64,000 bases of DNA. Origin: Nemopilema nomurai (Eukaryota > Cnidaria > Scyphozoa > Rhizostomeae > Rhizostomatidae). Numbering within the stretch: position 1 is the stretch's first letter; each line of letters starts with the position of its first letter. Positions 38,238-50,900 of this stretch are shown here, in pieces. The translations under genes and the position numbers were made by a program. The notes under the pieces were generated by a model. It did not search any database and was not told where the DNA came from. It saw only the letters and a list, made by a program, of their open reading frames with translations. The stretch is taken from the NCBI GenBank assembly GCA_003864495.1, contig ML133427.1:1060483-1124482 (forward strand), written 5' to 3'.

Positions 38238-39703
38238 TCAAGGAATCATTGATAAAGGTATAACTAAATCTTCTTTCAGGTAATCATCTACGTCTCGAGC
38301 AGCCTGGAGAATCGCAGACTTGAACCTTGTTCCTAGTGAAAGAGCAACGTTCGGCAAGTCGACATTCTTCTACAAATGCAGCAATCTGGATAAGGTTCAC
38401 TTTAACATTAATTAATTCGATGGATTCTGAAATCTGCAAACCATATTACAGTGGATGAAACGCAATGAAATGGGAATTGACAATTTTTTATATTTGATGT
38501 TTACAATATTTCAAGCATTGTGAGCAGTTTTTCACTTGCTCAAAATGGTGTTCCTACAATGGAGCCTTGATATTTGTCGCCATTCAGTTGGCTAAATAGA
38601 AGTTTTAAAGGAGCAATGGCTAAATAGAGTATTTTCACAGTTTACGTCAAATGCTTTTGTATCTGAGATTTTCAAAAAAATCTAGTCGCTTTCTGTGCTG
38701 GTTACATAGTAGTTACTGCCGTTAAGGAATTCAAAAACTGTGTTGAAAATTCTTTCTAGCTAGGGAAGAGAGATTGGCAACCCAAAAATATATTTGCCTT
38801 TAGTTATAGTTTATAGTAATGAGTATTCCCACAAGGATGCTTTCTCGTGCACTGGTTATTATTCTGAAAACATCAACAATTATTTGAAAATCCCCATTAA
38901 AGAAATCAGTAGCAACTTCGTTAGATATTGACTGAATTATATTTTATTTACAATAGGTGCGTTTTGGCTAATTGTTAGACAGGAATTGTCCGCAATTTTT
39001 ATATACGATTTTCATGATTATGTAACGGAGAGAGAATGGTTTTTTCCTGAGTGCTGCAAAATCAGAATTGTAAGGTGAGCATTTTAAGGCGTTGAAGCTA
39101 CAGAAAATATTAAAGATGATTTGTAAATGTGCTTTGGAGATTCAGTTCCTGATAGATCACACCGAGAAATGTCTACAGAATCGCGAAAAGCAGTTACATA
39201 ACCAAACGCTTATAAACTTAATAGAAAAAGAATATTGACCAGATCCTGTAGCTATGAAAGAGTACAATTCTGGAAGAGAACATTACTACAACGAAGCAGT
39301 CAATTTGTCAACAAAGCATTTATAACTTGCTGCATTTATAACTTCCTGTAGCTGTGAGTCTTGGGTCAAGCAGAATAATTTTGTAAATTCGGAGCTTGGT
39401 CAACAACCAGTCTTATTTCCTTTGGCAATTTTCAATCCGACCTGTTTCTTTGGTACTCACTTGCTTTGGGGCGGTCGGACTCTTTGGCGGTTCACTTGAC
39501 GATGACTTCTTCCTCCGGGTGTTCATCTTCAGAAGTCTCCTGGCTTCAACAGACTGTTCTCGTAGCCAAATCTGTTGTTGTCTCTCAAGTCGACCGATCT
39601 CCCTCTCTAATGTCCTATCAAAGTTTTTGTTCCGTTTTGTAGATCGGTCCTCGCTCGCTGAGAGTGGTACATCTGAAACGGCGTATCCATTCATTGCTTC
39701 CAT
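38238..39703 (-). CDS. Small two-exon gene of unknown function, Arg/Lys-rich coiled-coil-like
   Basis: Exon 1 39703..39461 encodes 81 residues beginning MEAMNGYAVSDVPLSASE, followed by a charged, helix-prone segment (FDRTLEREIGRLERQQQ, LREQSVEARRLLKM) and a KKSSSSEPPKSPT linker. It ends at a perfect GTGAGT donor. A candidate exon 2 at 38369..38238 follows a TAG acceptor in matching phase. It gives 43 residues starting KNVDLPNVALSLGTRF and containing ILQAARDVDDYLKE. The total is 124 residues; without the intron the ORF would stop at 39413 after 96. I do not recognise the family. Composition suggests a coiled-coil adaptor. Exon 1 is well supported by codon pattern and donor; exon 2 is an inference, and extra exons may lie between. 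It is convergent with the mucin gene, 152 bp apart, or overlapping if the mucin uses its alternative last exon. Confidence 0.55.
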
Positions 39704-41151
39704 TTTCGTTACAAATCTGCAAAATCTGCCACTCTGGTCACCTTCGATCTATTGAAACGATTACCCACCAGCAACACGGGGGTAACATAGATCTTTTGCA
39801 GGTTGAAAACACAGGTGTGACGTCATGTGAAAATTGACTGGGAACTAATTAATATTCTTCCGAAGTGCTTCTTCGCATCACAATTCTGTTGGGGGATAAG
39901 TTTCTAAAACGTAGTATGCTTCCCATCAACCAATTTTGAATAACATTGTGAAATATGGAGGGTTAAATGGTTTCTGGATGTGTCAGCCCATACTTGAATG
40001 ATACCTTATTGCAACAGATGTAATTCTCACACAACTCCACTCCAAAGGTTCTGCAGACTGAGACCATTTTAGTCTGTGAGATTTTCTTTCCATGATATCC
40101 ACAAGAGCGTTTAATGTGTTGGGCGAGCACATACTAACCTTAACAGTGTGCAAGCCTTTCCGCAAAATTTGATGCAAGAACGCAACACTTATTTAGGGAA
40201 AGACTTCAACAGGAGAGGTTGGGGTGGCCCCATTGTGCATATTCACGTTAACCATACCCCCCGCTTGTGTTAAAGAGTCCTAAAGCCAACACGGCAGGCG
40301 AACGGTCGTCTCTGGAGTGATTTTAACATTCCACGAACACTTTAACCCTGATAAGAATACTTTATTGCTGTATGTGACTAATTAGTGGGTCCCATGGCTC
40401 TCTTTTGCGCCAGAGAAGAATCGACAAGAACAGAATTGAAAATACGCTACGTGCATGTCACTCACCCTTTGCCAACGATCTTGGGAGAAATAAAACAAGA
40501 AATTTGAAAGCCAAGGTTGCACGTTGAGTAATAGAATACGAGTAAACAAGTCGGGCACTTCACACTTCAGAATTCAAATCAAGAGGTTGTTGACGAATTC
40601 GATTATATCTGTCACAATGCAATTAAGACCTGCTTACAGGCTAGCTGGCCCCAGGGCCCTTTCTCCAAGGCTCAATATACAGGTGCAGTGAAAAGCCCAG
40701 AATACCGACTTTCTTGAGGACCAGTATAAATAGACAGTTTAAATTCAAATAACTGATGATATCCGTCTTGTTAATACCGTTATAGCAAACAGCATTTCTC
40801 CTTCTCTTCGCAATGTATCCGCTGACGTTATTGGAAAGAACAAAGAGATAATTCTTGTGAATTCCTTGAAATCATTCCCAATTAATATTTAGCAAGAACT
40901 CCGAAAGTATCATTCTTTCTTTGTTATCCGGTTCAATCAAAATCGACAAATGCGGACTGCTAATCACATACACCTGTATATCCCACCTTCTTCGATGAGA
41001 GGTTGGAAAAACGATTCCTTTTTACCAAAATGTTAAGCAACCAAACGAGCATAATGTTCATATCAACTGAACCTACAGAAAAACACATGTAAAATGATTG
41101 GGAACAAAACAGCACTCTAAAATTAATCGTAACACTTAACGACCGGTTTCA
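39704..41151. other. Intergenic, nothing recognised
   Basis: This stretch lies between the start of the small minus-strand gene and the PGS1 stop. It should include the promoter of the former and the 3' UTR of the latter. A 64-codon minus ORF at 39983-40177 has no recognisable similarity. No repeat or RNA gene was seen. Confidence 0.5.
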
Positions 41152-44100
41152 TTAAAAAAAACGCGTCCGAATGAGAAAGACCCAAAGCGGTACTTTACGC
41201 TCCGGGTCCTTGTAAGTATCAGAGTTAACCTCGGTGCAGTATTCCGATATATTTCGCTTTTCCTCGCTAAGTTGATGAGCCAACCGTTCATTTTTAGTAT
41301 ATATTGTTAGCTGAGCTTCCAAGTCGCGATAAACTGATCTGTTTCCAAAATTTGATGAGCCAATCATTGATATTTGGGGTAGACGTATTCCATCTAGCTG
41401 CGCCCAAAGTCCTTTTCCGTGAAATGTCCAGCCAAGCTTCTGGTACTCCCAGAATTTTAGTCTGTTTTGCTGTTTGAAACGAACAATATCCTTGTAACAC
41501 TGCTTTGCTATCAGCGTATATGCATGAGGGATTCCACCTGAGAATTGAAATAATTTCTGTGTGACAATCTACAAAAGCTTATAACTTATCTTTATAACTT
41601 CAAAATGAATCTCGAAGTAGTTCAGAGAAATGTGCTTTGATGTTGGACCAGTAATGCATTAATATATGAAACACAAAACATGTTAATTAAAACATCAATG
41701 AATATTGCTCCAACCCTAAGCAAAGATTGCCACACAGTAATAAAATATTAATTCACCTCCCTAAGTTGAGACCTAAACCAATCTTGCTTGATTCAAGAAT
41801 TTCCGGGAAAAGTTTTCAAACAACTAGATTTAGTTAGCAAATTTAAAAAAAAGTGGCCAAGTATAGTATTGATAATTATTGTTATCATCACTACTTCATG
41901 CAGCGACATAAAAACAGACAATGTAACAGTCGTACCTGCTGGTCCTGGAGCCTTGTAAAATCCATTGGCTTTGGGGTGAGCCATAACAACATCAAAATTC
42001 TGGCAATTCGAAGCAAGGATCTCACGCCAGTGTTTACTAGTCACATTAAAATAAGCTGTTGCCAAAAACACACTGGATCCAGCTGGAGCTGACTCAAAAA
42101 ATGATGAGGTGAAATTCTCATCCTGTCTAATGCCATATAAAAACATTTGTAAAGTTGGTATGACCAATGTATCAGCAAAGTCTGTCTCTATTTGTTCTTC
42201 TGTCTTTTGTGTTTTTAGTTCATCATTGCTTGAATTCTCAGTTCTTCCATTGTATGACACACGATTTGAATCTTTGGCAGTATGATGTGTGCGTGACCCA
42301 TTTCCAACAAGTGACTCACAACTGGTAGCATGTTTTTCTAAATTCAACTCTTTGGGCCGGTGCCTTGAATAGTGTTTTAGAAACATGTGCATCTTTTCCT
42401 TCACTGCTTCAATATATTTACTCTTGCTTCCCATAAATGGATGCTCTGGGAATCCATCAGTAACTTTTGTTGTGTTATTAGCATCCAGCTCCAGTGAAAA
42501 TGAGCTGACTGTCGAAACAAGGCCATGGAAGTAGTCACACAATTCTTTACAGTCTTCAAACACAATGCAGCGGTCTTGTCGATTGTGAAATAGTCATTGC
42601 TCAAATTAGCCCTGCAAAAATTAGTGCGAATAGTGAAAAATGCATTGTTCACAGCTTTATTGCCATACAGGGAAAGGACTTCTTAGTGGTAATTATAACC
42701 CTTAGTTTGATCATCATTTTGATTACCATTATTGCATTTATTGCGGCATAGATAGACAATCACTCTTATGTCTCTGCTTAAATAACAAATAAATTGACAC
42801 TCAATTTCCATTTAACTAACAATTTTGCCTCAAGGAAGGTAAAGGAGTAAGTTCAATGCAAATTAGTGATGCAGAGAAGGGATACTAACAACCAGTTTTA
42901 CTGACTAACCAAGAGAATTTGTACAATTTTTGGAACAATTATATTTATAATCATTAGCTATGAAAACGCTCAAATAAAATTAAAAAAATCTAACCCACTC
43001 ATCACAAGAGTATCATCAAAGATGTATGCCTTGATGTGCATAGCTGAAATTGTTTCATTGAATCTTTCAGGTATCAAGGCATGCATGATACCTCTGAGAG
43101 TTGGTGGGTGATAAAGGCAAACTTTGACATTTTCACCAAAATCTTTCACCAGAGGCAATAACATAGTCTTAGAGTTCTTTTTTCCTCTGGATCCTCTGGA
43201 ATGATCAAGTAAAATGTGAACTTGGAAATTTTTGCCATCCTCAACCAGTTCTTTTGTTCTTTTGTACATTGTATCTACCTAAAATGAAGCATCACATTGA
43301 AATGACCATGGAGTATAGGTAAAAATCCAAACTTTGATATCCCTAATCAATAATTTTCTGAGAGTCATCAAATATTTTATTCTGAGTGATTTAATAATTG
43401 ATTAAATTTAAGTCTAGGAAATACATATTTAGCTATTCTAGAGGGCTTCATTTTGACCTGTCAACTCCAGCCATTTTGGGTTTTCCTATGTCACTAGTCA
43501 TTATTCTTGGCCCTCCCAGTTTCAATTTTGTGGTGCCAGTCTTGATTTTCTATAACTACTATATATGCTATTAACCCAATTGTCCTGGTTGCATCTAAAG
43601 AAAAATTTTTTTTATAGAAAAAAGCTCTGTTTCCTTTTCTTGTAGGAGATGCAACACCCATGCTTGTTGTCATTAGAAACATCAGCTGTCGCTAAAGATA
43701 ATAAGGACCTATTTTGCATTTAAAGTTGCATGTAGTGAAGTTTTCAAAAAAGGGAGACTGAACGAAGGAACAGCTATACATGTCTTTTAGACTTCTTCTT
43801 TGGCCATTTCCTTAGGGTCATAAGCAAATTTAAAAATCATAGTACCAGCTCTTGCTCCAGGCTTCCATTACCAATGTAGAGAGATGCAAGTACAATACGC
43901 CTCTCAGCTTGTGATGTTTTTATCTATAAACAAAGAAGGTGTAGAAAAATTATACTCATAACAAATCTGGAGAATACGAGATATTCCACTCAAATCAATA
44001 TCACTTCCAGCAAGATACCTTGAGTGTTTGATAGAAATCTTGTGGTTTTGTTTGAATAGTCATTTTATTGCCATCGATCCTAAATGCAGGAATATATTCA

Positions 44101-44330
44101 TCAGATGCGTAACTGCCATTTATCCATGAAGTAAGTGTTTCGGATGCACAATTGTCAATTTTTGGAGTATTTGTTGAGCTCCCACCACTGCTGCTTTGCC
44201 CATGATGCGATGAGCTTGAATTCAAACGAACATAGATTTTAGGCTTTATTGAGCAGAGTCTGTTGCGAGGAACTCTTAACCTTGAAGCAAATGAAGTCAT
44301 ATATTTTGCAGCCCATTTAGATCGCTGCAT
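41152..44330 (-). CDS. PGS1: CDP-diacylglycerol-glycerol-3-phosphate 3-phosphatidyltransferase (phosphatidylglycerophosphate synthase)
   Basis: Makes phosphatidylglycerophosphate from CDP-DAG and glycerol-3-phosphate in mitochondria, the first committed step to cardiolipin; a phospholipase-D-fold enzyme. Exons: 44330..44019, 43923..43846, 43278..42995, 42611..41936, 41537..41152. Motifs: SLYIGNGSLEQEL, ILLDHSRGSRG, the first HKD box HIKAYIFDD in exon 3, MSG-ANLSNDYF across exons 3/4, the second HKD box HGKGLWAQLDG, and IGSSNFGNRSVYRDLEAQ in exon 5. The N-terminus is Arg/Ser-rich with few acids, as for a mitochondrial presequence. The last exon ends in LIRTRFF, like the family C-terminus. Exon 4 contains a one-base loss at 42583-42584: the frame of SNDYFT does not continue into the next conserved block (RQDRC, then the FEDCKEL segment). 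This is probably a consensus error; otherwise the copy is broken. Confidence 0.93.
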
Positions 44331-44967
44331 TTTTCATGGTAAAATTACTATTTCTGCAGCACGTTTCGAAGAAATGTCACACGCAGGACCTCGCTCTCAG
44401 TCCGCCGATCCATTCGGAGGCTTACCTTATTACCATGGAAACATACAATCGTCCTAAATTGTTGCAGTTTGTGTTGGAAATTCTCATGTCAATTTTAGAC
44501 CAAAACAACGTGAGTATTAAGCTTATTTAGTTTAGAAAGCATCATTAAGCATCTTTCGTCCTTCATTTTTAGATTTTGTGCGCTTATGGCGACCTTTATT
44601 GCTCTTTTTTGCAATTTAAACCGATACGCGCGTACGCCTTAGTATTGGAAATCCGTCCTAACACAGCTAGAAATGAATGAATCAAGCAACAAGTTCAAAA
44701 CATTATTGGAGCATTTATCTTTGATTTAGACTATTTGCTGAATTTTTTATCGAGTGAGATGACAGTATAGAAATTATGTCGCTGCTTCGGGTCAAGATTT
44801 ACTTCATAATGTCGTACTGTTGGTTTGCTTTCTTGATGATATAATTCAAACCATGTTTAGTTTTGCATCTTTAAAAGCAGTGCCAAGGATGGTACATGTA
44901 AAATTAAAACCGTTGCAAATTTTAGTTTGGATAGGACTACTCGCTGCGAGGGACTGTTAGAGGAAAG
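44331..44967. promoter_or_regulatory. Divergent promoter region, PGS1 / DNAI2
   Basis: The two start codons are 637 bp apart on opposite strands, so both promoters lie here. No TATA box or known ciliary (X-box) motif was identified by eye. Overlapping short ORFs (44263-44457, 44336-44530) are not convincing. Confidence 0.4.
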
Positions 44968-47900
44968 ATGGAGATTGTGTACGTCTATACGAAGAAAAGA
45001 AGTGAGTTTGGACGGCAATGCAACTTTTCAGACAGACCAGCAGAACTACATTTTGATGTAGCTCCAGATGAAAAGCTTCTTAATGATTATATCGAGAGAA
45101 ACCCGTGCAATGTTGGGATTCAGTGTGTTGCTGAAATGTCTGAACATGAAGTAAGTTTATAAGACACCTATGCAAGAAATTTTCTCCACTTCCTATCTCA
45201 TATATCATTGTAATATCTTTACTGGCAATTATATAATTTCATACAAATGAACAATGTTAAATCTTTTTCAGTTAAATCTAAATCTAATTTCAAATACAAA
45301 TCTTTTTGAGAATTGACATTAATTACTTGAGAAGTTAGTAAATGTAAAAATTTAATTTAGGCCTTTTATGAAGCCATGTGAGTTTGAGAGAGTTATGGCT
45401 TTTCCACCTCTGCTCATCCTATCCTGATATCATAGTCAAGTCACTCTGCATGAGCCAAATCTTCTTTTGTCTTCTAGTCTTCTTAGTAAAGTATATGTCA
45501 TCAGAATGGCTCTAGTAAAAACCCTTGTGAAGTTTTGACAAATTTAGGTTTTTGGAATATTGGTTCCTTATTTCTAATAATAAATAATTTTTAATGTCTG
45601 CATTTTTTTGAAAATTTCTAATTAAAAACTTTCTAGGTAAATACTGAAAGATTTGAAACAGAAAGTAGAGGTATCAATCATGTGGAGGGAGGATGGCCTA
45701 AAGATATCAATCCAGCTGAAATTGAACAAACAACAAGGTTCAGGAAAAAAATTGAGAAGGATGAGATGTATACAACTGCTATTCAATCCCTTGGAGAGGT
45801 TTGAGAAGTTTTATATCAAGCTAATCTACAGTATTATATTTGAACAAGTGCTTTGTGGTACAAAACTTCACAATTGCTAGAAAAAGCGGAACTATTTTTG
45901 GCATACTTAAAAGTACTTTATTCGTCCGCCACTCCTCAGAGTATGCAAACGTTGGAAGATAACCAAAAACTGACCGAATAAATAGCCAGATGCGGATCGA
46001 AAACACTAGAGGGTGATAAGCAGAGCGTGTGATTGGTTATAATTGACCAATCTGCGTTACTTAACACCTAACTTTAGAAGAGCCGGTCAGTTTTTGGTTA
46101 TCTTCCGACGTTTGCATACTCTGAGGAGTGTCGGACGAAAAAAGTACTTTTAAGTATGCGAAAAATAGTTCCGCTTTTTCTAGCAATTGTGAAGTATTGT
46201 ATTTGTATTTTGTTTCTACCTAGCATCTGAAGGCAGCTTTTAGGACAAGCTTTATTCTTATTGATGGTTTCATTATGCTTCTTCTTGTTGTGGCCACACC
46301 TTGTGATTCCTTATGCCTGGAATTGCAGAGAGCTGGCAACTCTCCACACTTTGGGTGGAAGTTTGGTCATGCTCGGGACTTGAACCATGGACCCCTTGAG
46401 TCCATAGTCAGTGCCTCTAGCCACTGAGCCTCCCATAACAATCCAATCCATTCGCATAATATTTGGTTTGATGTTTTGTCATCATCAGTTCATGAATTCT
46501 CCTTACTCAATTTAAAAAGTACATCACATACGATTAATTGTTCATGCTATTACATAGGATTCATTTTTAGCCTTTAAATGTTGTTTTCTGAGATGATTTG
46601 TTACAGAAAAACTTGTCAACTTTACATTAGCTTTTATCTTCAGTTTCTTTAAAAGCAGAAAGATCTTTGAACTTTGGGCTGATATGGCTAGGTTAATAAA
46701 CATTTTTGTGTGTACATATCTAGAAGAAAATTGCTTTTCACAATTATTAATTCTCTGTTCATTTCAAATCATTCTGTCACCCGGGTTCTATCACACCTGT
46801 CCTCTTTATTTGCCAGGTAATGGAACACACCATTCAACAGAACAATGCAATTGACATTTATGAAGAGTACTTTATCAACTCGACACTGGATTCATCAGCT
46901 GAACCACCATCAGCAAAGACCATTAATGTCTTCAGGTAAAGTACTTCTCTGACTGTACCTTTGTATTTTATGTTTCATTTCGTTTTCCAAATATTGGAAA
47001 GGATTGTTTTGTGAAAAAAGGCTGTTTCCTTTCAACTGTAATTACATAAAGATATGAAGTCTATTATTCATAGATTACCAGCTTTTTTTACCTTTTTGAT
47101 ATCCTTATGTGCATTGGCCACCAATATGTAGTACATGCATAAACTTGTTTGATGATGTCACTGTCTGGCTTTGCTGGTTGGTATCTTGTTTAATGAACAT
47201 GAAAACAGGATTCTACATCAGTGTTTTGAGCAGTGCAAAAATCTTCCTGTTCCAAAAAATCCTTAGCATGCTAAATGATGTCGTTAATGTTCCATGCTTT
47301 TGCAGTACCAAACATTTTGTAGTTAGTGTTTAGCAAGTTGCATGATTCACTTCGGTATGACTATCTCTGCTGCCTAAAGCGTAAGCCAGGCCTTTTTGTG
47401 ATGTGAATTTGTGATCTCATAGAAGTGGCCTAGTGCTTATGTCACTTCTCTCTTGCGAATGATTGCTGGATGGTGAAGCTTCTAATGAGCATGAATAAAG
47501 GAATATACCATGATCTGACATTTTACCATAATGGTGCAAAAAAAAACAGTTTGAAGAGAAATGAATGGTTTTCTGGAATGTACAGAGCATAGTGTTATGT
47601 AATCTATGGTTTTTCCTGAGTAATTAAAGGCTCGTGTAATCAGGTTTGCAGGAGTGCTTATATCATATAGAAAGGCTCGGAAAGCCTTTAAACCTTGATT
47701 ACTTAAACAATGCAGTAATTTGATGCAACTTAATGTCTTAGAGATCCAAATGAGGTAAAAAGGACAGCAACCAGCATATCCTGGTATCCAGATGGTGCAA
47801 AAAAGTTGGCAGTGGCATACTCAACATTAGAGTTTCAAAAGCATTCACAGGAAACTTGCCTTGATTCATATATTTGGGATATTGGTGAGTATGTTTGTTA

Positions 47901-50900
47901 AAAATGGATAGAGATCTACAAAATTAATGGGGCTACTTTGCTTTGTGTGCAATTCATTGGCCATTATTTTGGAATGAAAACACTAAAAACTTTTGCTTGC
48001 TCTTAAAATTTGAAAGGTATAGCTGCTTTGGAAAGTAGGCACATCAAATTTTTATATATGATTTGATGTGATATGAAAATTTTAATCTCTTATTATCAAT
48101 ATCTACCTTTTGGCTTTGTCAGTCATTTAGTTAAATGGTGGACAGAGACAGAAAGAAACATAACAATGAAATGCAATCTATAGTAAATGGCTATTGTGAG
48201 TGCGGCATCTGAAGAATTCTGACTCAAAGATCAGATTGGAACAGTGTGGAGAATATAGCCCCCAACAGCCAGTAACAGTTGCATGATTTTCACTTAGAAT
48301 TTAATCAAAATTTGCTTAAATTCTAGAGAACCCAAACAAGCCTGAGTATGCATTGAAACCAGTATCACCAATTGTCACTCTTGAATACAACCCAAAGGAT
48401 GCTCACATTTTAGTGGGAGGATGCTACAATGGACAGATTGGTATGCATTGCTTCATCTTCAGTGCTGACATGATCTTTTAAACACACCATTTAGAAAGAT
48501 GGAGAGCTCTTTGCAAATAACAGACTGAGATCAAAGGCCAATCATATTCAAGATCAATTCCACCGCTAGTATATGATACATTTTTTGTGAAGCATCATGC
48601 TTTTGAATGTTACCTTACTTGAAAGTCCACTCACTCTTTCCTTCCTGTTATTTTTAAATGAAAAATCATCTACAGATTTAGTCTTTCCCTCTGATCCTCA
48701 AAGTCTTAACTAGTTGTATAAATAAAGACTCACGTATCCGCTGTGCATTGTTCTGTTGATCATTAATACTATTTTCAACACAAGTGAGTGGCTTTTCCCT
48801 CACTTTTCTGTCCAGTCTCATTCAACTAAATATGTAAGTCTTCTTCATCACACCTGATATGAATTTAAGCCTGCCTAATGTTTACACGAATTATTTACCA
48901 ATTTGATATACGCTTGATTACATCCCTTTGAATTGATTATATCATAGTTAACGTTTGTGTTATTTACCCTTTTACCCGCTCGTTTTCGCAGCAAAATTTA
49001 CCCGCATAATGTTATAACTGTGTTTCCTATTCGACATTTTTACACGTTTTGTAAAGTTTTTTCTATTTCTGACATGTTATTCATTCTATAGGATTCTGGG
49101 ACACAAGAAAAGGGCAACACCCCATGGAGATGACCCCAATTGAAAAGAGTCACCGGGACCCGGTCTACATGTGTTTTTTATACAATCGAAAACAGGCAAG
49201 TACCGCTATCGTTCTATGGTGCTATAGCTAAAGAGAACTCTGGCCGTATAGAATGGGCTTTTAGGGAGCTAATAGGATGCAAATAGAGCAGACCATTTCA
49301 AACCCTAAAACGGATGGTCACATTTCCAGAAAGAGTACTACTTTTTTAAAGTAATATTTTAGTCATGCTTCTCAACGAAGGGTTGAAAAGTAACAGGTTA
49401 GTTTACCAAATGAGTGTTGGCAAATAGAAGGTTTTTTCAGATCGGAACAAATCTTCTCTCCTTCTTCCCTTGGAAAATTTAAAGAAATTACGAAAGAAAA
49501 GAAAGAAATTACAAAAGAAAAGAAAGAAATTACGAAAGAAAAGAAAGAAATTACGAAAGAATAGAAAGAAAGAAAGAAAGAAAGAAATTACGAAAGAAAG
49601 AAAGAAAGAAAGAAAGAAAGAAAAGAAAGAAAGAAAAAAAAAAAGAAATATAGAATTATATGTGTACCACACAAGTCCGTAATGAGATGTCAAATGCGTC
49701 ATTTTCGTGGTTAAGCTTACGAAAGATGTGAACCCTTGTTACTTCCAGCCTTCTTAAGTCCGCTTATGTAAGGTCTACGGATTCAGCTCCTGGTATTCCA
49801 ACTTTTAAATGTTCTGAAGACTAGTACATAGGGAGCTCGTAGTCTTTTGAATCTGCAAGTTTTTGTGCAGTTTATCCTTTACATGAAAAAGCATTACAAT
49901 CTTATGACATTGTATTATAGCGAAACACCTCCAATTCAATCACCGCTATACCCTCTTTTGTTGGCTTTTTACCGTCTCTGGCCTTGGTTGCCATGATCAA
50001 GTAAACCGATACAATCTTTGTTTAGTGTGGTACTGCATTTGTCCCGCATGGCCAAGATGTCATTTGCTTAAGTTTTATCAATTTGATGGTTGAAAAGCTC
50101 CCTTTTTGCAATATGCTATGTTGATATACTCAACTAAAATACATACCAATGGTTGCACTGTTTGTGTTGGTACCAATCATTTGTAAACACTTGTCATCAA
50201 GCATTGTGCCACTTTGATAGGTGCCGAGTGTTTCTCTACAAGCACAGACGGCCAAGTCTTCTGGTGGGACATCCGTAAGCTGGGTGAGCCAACAGAGTCC
50301 CTGAAGCTTGTGCCAAACATCAAGGAGTCCTCCCGCCCACTTGGTGGGGTTGCTCTTGAGTACGAGCCGACAATCCCGACGAAGTTCATGGTTGGCACGG
50401 AACAAGGCTCTGTCTTGTCCTGCAACAGAAAAGCCAAGTCGGCGAACGACAAGATTGTCGCTATTTACAACCAACACTATGGTCCTGTCTATTCTGTCCA
50501 GGTATTGACAGACTCGTATAATTGTTTCTGCTGCGTTTTTTAAGGCTTTGCCTGTAGGCTTCTAATTAAGAATTGATGTCAAATCACTCTGCACAGAAGC
50601 TACTTTGCTAAGCAGCCGAAGACAAAAGGCTCTTTAGTTTCTAAAGAAATTATGTAATAACCTGCGCTTTATTGATATTTAGCAAGAGTCTCAATTATTT
50701 CAATCAAGTCCTCTTTATGTCTTCTTTGCGATGTTTTTAAGCTACAGCATCGTCAGTCGTTGGAAATGTTTTCTGTTTCCTTTACTACATCAAAAGCGCT
50801 AGTACTCTGAATTTTTCTTTCTTTTTTACCTTGATTTCTAATTCATATTTTCCTCTTTAATGTCCAAAAAGATTATTAATGTTAATCTTTAATGTCCATA

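Noticed and set aside
38280..38323. Alternative mucin last exon encoding NHLRLEQPGESQT
   Set aside because: In phase, but it needs a weak GTTCTA donor at 38048 and lies antisense to a better-looking exon of the minus-strand gene. Reading through to the stop at 38083-38085 is simpler.
46377..46434. Functional tRNA gene on the minus strand
   Set aside because: A and B boxes are present, but the acceptor stem halves do not pair and a SINE body follows.
49195..49199. GC-AG donor (GCAAGT) at the end of DNAI2 exon 6
   Set aside because: It looks perfect, but using it puts exon 7 out of frame. The GT donor four bases later (49200) keeps phase and the family sequence.
49403..49702. Lys-rich (+) and Phe-rich (-) ORFs
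   Set aside because: Translation of a GAAA microsatellite in a DNAI2 intron.
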